Below are positions 60,001 to 64,000 of a stretch of DNA of 64,000 nt, piece after piece. A model generated the notes under the pieces. The model worked only from the letters and a program-made list of their open reading frames with translations. It was not told the DNA's origin and searched no databases. A program made the translations under genes and the position numbers. Where the stretch lies: positions 5,273,924-5,337,923 of the forward strand of contig OX155954.1 in assembly GCA_944548615.1 (NCBI GenBank), read 5' to 3'. Origin of the DNA: Micropterix aruncella. Lineage: Eukaryota; Arthropoda; Insecta; Lepidoptera; Micropterigidae. The stretch's first letter is position 1, and each line of letters begins with the position of its first letter.

Positions 60001-62513
60001 TTAGTCAGTCAATACTAAACACACTCGAAAGCATATGATAACTCGAAAATTGGCATTTTTGAGATAAGTATGCCAGAAGATGTAAAAATATCAACTCTAT
60101 AGTCCCTTAAAACCAGATAACTGAAATTTCCCCGCCCTTAGGAGTTAACGGGAGTTGATAAGTTGAAAATCAGCTCCAGGTATAATACTAAAAATCGATA
60201 TGTAGACTTATCTAGCTGAAAGTTGGCAGCACTGTCTGCTATCGCAGTGCAAAAACTCGATATCTTCACTTATCTAGGTTAACATTAGTATTAGGTCGAC
60301 TTATTAGTTTCCAGAAATCAAAAATGGTGGACGAGTTGAAACTTTAAAAAAACATTAAAACGCGTTTATCTCAGAACTACTAAATTCGAGTTATCAAGTT
60401 ATAATAGTGAGGCGACAATATGATAGCTAATATAACTAACATTACACTACAGTACTGAAATTGCACGGTGGTCCTAATGAGATGGCCAACCACTGTAGAA
60501 CGGTTTGAGAGGATACTCACCGACGAGCAGAGTGGCTGCGCCCGTGGCGAGTGCGAGTACGTGTAGGGCTTTTCCGACGCGTATCCATCGCACTGTGTCC
60601 TCACCCAGGCGCTCGGGCTCCACCACGATGACCGCGCAGCCCGCCTCCAGCGCGCGCTCCAGCTCCGCCTCGAACTTGGCGTACGCCTTCTCGCTGTCGT
60701 ACACCTCGCGGATCACCGCCACGTTCGACGGCTTCAGCTCCCTTAGGACCGAAAGATGGAAAACTCGCATTAAAGTTAATCCGCACTTGAGCATCGGTAG
60801 CGCTGCATTTATTTCGCTCATCTGCACTAGGCCTAAGCTATATGGACCATTGATATATTAGCTAGATATGCCCTCACATACAAATAAGTCGGTTCCACTA
60901 ACCCTTTGCTCATAAATCATGTGACAGAGAGAGCAATAAATTAAACAGTATGCGAGAGAATAGCGCGGCGATATTCTTCGCGGCAGCTCTCACACCCGAA
61001 ACGGTCGGCTGCTGCCAGCGGCCTGTGACAAACTACTACTGGCCGGCTTTCAGTAGTGGTTTTGAAAGGGTCATTTTCGAGCGCGAAAGGCCCATTTAGG
61101 GCATAATATGGACAGAAGTATACAGTCAACAACCATCTTTTTTACTTAGTTTTAAAGATTATTAAAAAAAACTAATCTTTATCTACCGCCATATAGGTGT
61201 TTTTGTACATATATTTTTTTAAATAACTTTAACTACCGAAATGTAAGCATGGGATTGACTCTTCTTTGAATGCCATCATCTCGCTTATTTATTGAGGCTG
61301 AATAAAAATTATTGAAGATTAGGAATCAGCATGGGGAATAAAGTCGGGTGACATAAAAAATCACCAATGTATAACCTAGACAGTCTACCCTAGACAACGG
61401 CGGCTGCAACGTCACCGAAACGTCACCGAAACGTCGGGTCCTACAAATTTCACGCGCTAATTTCGTTTTCTATCCTATTTATAATGTATAACAGGTTCCT
61501 ATAATGCATTAAGGAATTATTGCAGTATAGGAACATTTCTCAAAAATCGAAAAATTAAAGAAATACTACTAGATTCGATCACGCTAATGCTAAATGTGAA
61601 AGAAAAAAGCCTCGGACGCGTAAAATTTTAAAACCAAATTTATATACTAAAAAAAAAGTTTTTCAAACTAATTTTTTAAGGTTGTTTTTAAAAAAACTAA
61701 TCTAACCTAATAGGTGTTTATGTATTATTTAACAAATAATAATAACTTAACCTACCTAAATATATGGGTTTGGCGCTTCTTTGAATGCCTATATCTCGCT
61801 TATTTATTGAGACCGAATAAAGATTATTGCAGGTTCCGAATCAGCGTGGTAAATATAATTAAGTGACATTAAAAAATCAACAATCTAGAAGAGGTTCCTA
61901 TACTGCAATAATACCTGCAATATACTGCAATAATACCGATTAACTTTTTGGTACTTGTTTTTTTTTATTTTTTTACTTGATTTCTCCGTTGATATATCAG
62001 AAAAGTACACCGCTTTTGAAGTGCCTTGGGACCTTCCTGATTGTTTACTTTTAGTTTTAGCTGCGGTTAAATCCCAAACCCCAGCCTGGACCCCTTCCAA
62101 AGCAAAATCCTGACTACGTATCTGCCTAGCCTTAAAATAATTAAATAATGTATCAAACTTAATGAAAACTGTCAAACACATCCTATAAAAACTGAAGGCG
62201 AATAAAACGAAAACTGAAATTGAAAACTAGCAAAACGGCAAGAACAAGACAACACGTTACCTTGGCTAAAGGCTAGTGGGTGACGGAATACTGCAATTTC
62301 ACCAAAATAAATACCGGAACGGTACAAAATAAAACCCGAATCGCCGGCAAGACAACGGCCGCTACGATTACGTAACACAGTCCCGTAACAAATATTTGAG
62401 AATTAATAATACAAAGACAAAATACGCACGCGTCAAATGTATCAAATTAAAAAATAATAACAAAAAGCGAGCTATATTATTAAAACAAACCTGTCCAAAT
62501 CGTCGCTCGCCAT
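53963..62513 (-). CDS. TMEM11: TMEM11 / PMI mitochondrial inner-membrane protein, four exons
   Basis: Joined exons 62513-62491, 60741-60521, 56976-56800 and 54093-53963 give 552 bases, 183 residues plus stop. All three introns are GT...AG and the phases fit at each junction (2, 1, 1). The product matches TMEM11 (human about 192 residues; fly Pmi) along its length: REVYDSEKAYAKFEAELERA at 19-38, EPERLGEDTVRWIRVG at 49-64, SWQLDPC at 112-118, and a C-terminal VVLYREE...LHG block from about 147. Hydrophobic stretches near 67-85, 90-110 and 159-178 fit membrane segments. The family sits in the mitochondrial inner membrane, associates with MICOS and controls cristae and mitochondrial shape. That role is family knowledge; the exon structure is read from the sequence. 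The N-terminus is shorter than in vertebrates. No frame break was seen. Confidence 0.9.
54865..55140 (+). repeat. family X repeat, 3' part
   Basis: Diverged copy of the last ~280 bp of family X, best seen at 22258-22895. Shared landmarks: ccgcgcaagcg, aagaatctctgg-like block, cttacaggcatgt, gacggtggactgt, and the terminal gtgacgggttcgccc. Confidence 0.6.
55165..55598 (+). pseudogene. LINE reverse transcriptase C-terminus and 3' UTR, broken
   Basis: Plus-strand relic. Successive frames give RFTKLPYQFKRLSYEEKL, then LKEQRERGDLF and finally FLSNGVVNNWNRLSDKVVVA, the usual order at the end of CR1-like LINE polyproteins. Several stops and frameshifts. The 3' UTR ends in an AT-rich tail near 55598, where the oppositely oriented LINE ends begin. 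Confidence 0.6.
55600..55841 (-). mobile_element. two LINE 3' ends in tandem (R2/R4-like)
   Basis: Two successive copies (about 55600-55679 and 55711-55841) of the 3' UTR of the LINE also seen at 31691. Shared phrases include aacggagctgccatggaatt and acacttctgg followed by a G run and gtgag. Both are truncated before the coding end. Copies on the minus strand run with the TMEM11 transcript, here in intron 3. Confidence 0.7.
56160..56530 (-). mobile_element. LINE 3' end with C-terminal coding remnant (R2/R4-like)
   Basis: Minus-strand copy with both 3' UTR and the last ~55 codons of the ORF. Translation includes VHLHAVEVGARGLPAKSLFH and then FKDLGLSRK. The EVGARG...SLF..LGL pattern is typical of the C-termini of endonuclease-type LINEs, though the clade is uncertain. 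It lies in intron 3 of TMEM11, sense to the gene. Confidence 0.65.
56800..56976 (-). CDS. TMEM11: TMEM11 exon 3
   Basis: 177 bases, residues 82-141. Acceptor TTACAG, donor GTACAT. It encodes the second membrane segment, rich in Cys and Val, then SWQLDPC and a basic stretch HETDKRKLARL that parallels the region after SWQFDPC in vertebrate TMEM11. The spacing from the first membrane segment to SWQ is the same as I recall for the human protein. Confidence 0.88.
57147..57451 (+). mobile_element. TTAA-flanked MITE, piggyBac-type, copy 1
   Basis: 305 bp flanked by TTAA on both sides (57143-57146, 57452-57455), the target duplication of piggyBac-type elements. Ends are CCCTTGGAGT and the inverse of CCCGTTGAGT. 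No coding capacity. Near the right end a 33-bp block (cgcgaccagatttggt...) is repeated twice with a 43-bp period. It lies in TMEM11 intron 2 and has an inverted twin at 59401-59705. Confidence 0.8.
57543..57805. mobile_element. second, G+C-rich TTAA-flanked MITE
   Basis: 263 bp bordered by TTAA (57539-57542 and 57806-57809). Termini are CCCTTCGGGCCCCGATTGG and the inverse of CCCTTCAGGCCTCGGCCCC. Ends are G+C-rich, the middle AT-rich. It shares only the CCCTT start with the 305-bp elements, so it is a different family. It sits 87 bp from copy 1. Confidence 0.7.
58682..58872 (-). mobile_element. LINE 3' end (R2/R4-like)
   Basis: Another 5'-truncated copy of the same 3' UTR, in TMEM11 intron 2. 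More diverged than the intron 3 copies and ending near the C-terminal coding block. Confidence 0.65.
59401..59705 (-). mobile_element. TTAA-flanked MITE, piggyBac-type, copy 2
   Basis: Same 305-bp element as at 57147, in the opposite orientation and same length. I count about two mismatches by eye. TTAA at 59397-59400 and 59706-59709. The pair forms a long inverted repeat with a 1.95-kb spacer inside TMEM11 intron 2. Confidence 0.8.
60521..60741 (-). CDS. TMEM11: TMEM11 exon 2
   Basis: 221 bases encoding residues 8-82. The acceptor is a pyrimidine-rich tract ending in CCTAAG; the donor is a consensus GTGAGT (60520-60515). The exon is much richer in G+C than the intron around it and carries the strongest family blocks: the acidic-helical REVYDSEKAYAKFEAELERA and EPERLGEDTVRWIRVG, then the start of the first membrane segment. 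The frame stays open upstream of the acceptor, so a start inside a longer exon is possible, but the exact phase match to exon 1 favours splicing at 60741. Confidence 0.9.
60742..62490 (-). other. TMEM11 intron 1
   Basis: No exon seen. It contains a direct repeat of about 200 bp (61150-61350 and 61690-61880) sharing the phrase tttgaatgcc followed by tctcgcttatttattgag. Between the two lies a module at 61384-61500 that recurs inverted at 32320-32440. A 20-base motif around ctatactgcaataat occurs inverted at 61514-61535 and 61894-61915. Confidence 0.6.
61384..61500 (+). repeat. module shared with 32320-32440
   Basis: cagtctaccctagacaacgg through cctatttataatgt. Here ccgaaacgtca is duplicated, giving a longer spacer. 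In TMEM11 intron 1. Confidence 0.65.
62491..62513 (-). CDS. TMEM11: TMEM11 exon 1 (coding part)
   Basis: Twenty-three coding bases encode MASDDLD plus two bases of an Arg codon, followed directly by a GTTTGT donor (62490 downwards). The ATG has A at -3 and G at +4, a good context. An in-frame upstream ATG at 62528-62526 would add five residues, and an out-of-frame ATG at 62532 opens a four-codon uORF. I chose 62513 for its context. Assignment to TMEM11 rests on the donor, the phase match to exon 2 and promoter-like DNA upstream; a cDNA would settle it. Confidence 0.72.
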
Positions 62514-62640
62514 TCTCACTTCACTCATTCATCTGCTGACTGACGGCTACTGTCAAATTATGCCTGCGTTCAGTAAGCAACCGCTCCTTTAATAGTGCTA
62601 CCTAGCGAACTACCTGATTGGTCGAAGCGGATCTTTTTAC
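62514..62640 (-). promoter_or_regulatory. TMEM11 5' leader and proximal promoter
   Basis: G+C is higher here than in the flanks. A CCAAT box lies on the minus strand at 62621-62617, about 105 bases before the start codon. No TATA box is obvious. The leader holds the out-of-frame four-codon uORF starting at 62532 and the in-frame alternative ATG at 62528. The transcription start cannot be placed from sequence alone. Confidence 0.4.
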
Positions 62641-62885
62641 AAATTATTGCAACTGCCCGTCGACCCAGGTAGCTACACAATTGGGATGAACAAAGTCCAC
62701 TGAATGTGGAACACGGGAAATATAGTTGCCAGAGTTAAAATGTCGAAGCAGCGCTTGAAATTATTAAGTTCTGTATACACAAGCAACCGTTCATGTGATT
62801 CTCTGTTGTATTTTAGGGGGGCGCCAGTTTTGCATGCGGCAGTCTTTCACAAATGTCACTTTTGACAGTTCCAAATCTGTTGAGG

Positions 62886-62995
62886 GCAGATTTGCAGGAG
62901 GCAACCTTGCAGGCGGCAACCTTGCAGGCGGCAACCTTGCAGGCGGCATTTTTGCAGACGGCATTCTTGCAGAAAGCAAACTTGCATACAAACCC
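62886..62995 (+). repeat. 15-bp tandem array, left
   Basis: About seven units of gcaaccttgcaggcg and variants. Being in-frame multiples, all readings look like pentapeptide repeats (ATLQA on plus, ARLPP on minus). The array is inverted relative to 63579-63735, which argues for subterminal repeats of a transposon rather than a protein gene. Confidence 0.8.
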
Positions 62996-63189
62996 GAAGT
63001 TAGCAACGTTTGAGAATGGCGCATTAGGACATGATTACATGAATAAAATAATTTTATATTATTTTACAAACCAAAAATAAAGCAGTAAAGCGGTCATATG
63101 TTATTAATTTTAAATTTAGAAAAAGAAGTAGCAAATTATCATGTCAGGGTAAATTAAAGTGGTGAATATTTTTACCTCTCCACATTTAA

Positions 63190-63440
63190 TTAATTACCGG
63201 CATCCTTGTAGTGGATGATTCAGTACATCAAACTAAACATTAAAAAAAATGTTATAAGTTTTTCTGTTAGGTTAGGTTAGGTTAGGTTTTTCTTTCCCTA
63301 AAATCGAAGTGACATTAATTACCGGCATCCTTGTAGTGGATGATTCAGTACATCAAACTAAACATTCTAAAAAATGTTTTAAGTTTTTCTGTTAGGTTAG
63401 GTTAGGTTAGGTTATCCTTTCCCTAAAATCGAAAGTTGAT
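63190..63440 (+). repeat. 125-bp tandem duplication carrying (TTAGG)4
   Basis: 63190-63314 and 63315-63440 are near-identical (ttaattaccggcatccttgt...). Each holds four TTAGG units (63267-63286, 63392-63411), the common insect telomere repeat. It lies between the two 15-bp arrays. Confidence 0.85.
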
Positions 63441-63578
63441 TGCTGAGATCCGCGATGGAGAGGACACTCAAAGAAGTGGACTGGTTTCCGTACCCTGACA
63501 TATGAAAACGCGGCTTTTGTCGATTTCTACTCTGGTAACACTAAATTTTAAATACGATGTTTTGCTTCTAACTTCATT

Positions 63579-63735
63579 TTCTGCAAAAATGCCGTCTGCA
63601 AAAATGCCGACCCTCGAAACGTCAGTTTGACATTTGCAAAACTGCCTTCTGCAAGATTGCCTTCTGCAAAACTGCCGCCTGCAAGAATGCCGTCTGCAAG
63701 ATTGCCGTCTGCAAATCTGCCTTCTGCAAGTTTGA
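63579..63735 (-). repeat. 15-bp tandem array, right, inverted
   Basis: About nine units of ctgcaagattgccgt and variants, the reverse complement of the left array's unit, interrupted once at 63608-63632 by ccctcgaaacgtcagtttg. Confidence 0.8.
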
Positions 63736-63769
63736 TGGGACCCGTATTTTACGACCGCTGTCTAGGCAC

Positions 63770-63815
63770 GTAGCCTTATATGCGACAATAAATATATTTC
63801 TATTTCTATTTCTAT
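63770..63815 (+). mobile_element. retroelement-like tail with (TTTCTA)n
   Basis: gcgacaataaatatatttct followed by about three TTTCTA units, an AATAAA-plus-simple-tail pattern of non-LTR 3' ends. Confidence 0.35.
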
Positions 63816-64000
63816 GAGAATCCTATGTTGTTGCTATGGGATATATGGGTGGATCCTATGTTGTAAGAAACTACCCTCTGTGCCTACATACCTTACCAGG
63901 TTTAATTAAATTACCAATAACACTTAACATTAATTATATGTTTACTCAATAGGGTCTAAATTAACTTTAAATCTATTAAAAATTAACTAAAATATAATTT

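Noticed and set aside
60505..60861. 118-codon plus-strand frame
   Set aside because: Antisense shadow of G+C-rich TMEM11 exon 2.
62853..63080. Pentapeptide-repeat protein gene
   Set aside because: The 15-bp unit makes every frame look pentapeptide-like, and the array has an inverted partner at 63579; no gene structure.
62886..63735. CRISPR-like array
   Set aside because: Contiguous 15-bp units without spacers, in a eukaryotic genome.

Overview
The window is AT-rich, repeat-dense animal DNA, most likely from an insect and probably a moth or butterfly. The grounds are spliced coding exons with GT/AG borders, decayed LINEs, mariner, hAT and Helitron remnants, TTAA-flanked miniature elements, short TTAGG stretches, long (TA)n arrays, and Helitron and LINE tails of types common in Lepidoptera. 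Species was not determined. I see no bacterial, organellar or viral genes.

The one cellular gene I can reconstruct is on the minus strand between 62513 and 53963. Four exons (62513-62491, 60741-60521, 56976-56800, 54093-53963) join with canonical splice sites and matching phases into a 183-residue protein. It matches TMEM11 (fly PMI), a mitochondrial inner-membrane protein that shapes cristae. The exons total 552 bases in 8.55 kb. The introns hold two almost identical 305-bp TTAA-flanked elements in opposite orientation, a third unrelated TTAA element, several LINE 3' ends and other repeat fragments.

Layout. 0-9.6 kb: SINE tail, an unclassified repeat called family X here (with a 640-bp near-palindrome), LINE tails, an exact 101-bp tandem duplication, and an intact 209-bp hAT-type MITE. 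10-13 kb: broken mariner, a 312-bp MITE and a tRNA-derived SINE. 14.9-17.1 kb: a 5'-truncated CR1/Jockey-like LINE on the minus strand, with one nonsense codon in the part with recognisable domains. 17.8-22.9 kb: (TA)n array, LINE fragment, Helitron pieces and the fullest family X copy. 23.5-31 kb: second mariner relic, LINE and RTE scraps, SINE and tandem-unit repeats. 31.7-35.6 kb: an R2/R4-like LINE 3' end and a LINE with reverse transcriptase, RNase H and zinc knuckle, broken by stops and frameshifts. 36-49 kb: hAT transposase end, a 52-bp palindrome, a second (TA)n array and copies of a ~400-bp repeat (R420 here) found five times, all in one orientation. 49.8-51 kb: an unidentified 159-codon open frame and a LINE scrap. 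53.7-62.6 kb: TMEM11. 62.8-63.8 kb: two inverted arrays of 15-bp repeats around a 125-bp tandem duplication carrying TTAGG, starting about 370 bp upstream of the TMEM11 start codon.

Apart from TMEM11, nearly all recognisable coding matter is transposon debris. Repeat boundaries, identities and family names were judged by eye without alignment or database search; 'family X' and 'R420' are working names.
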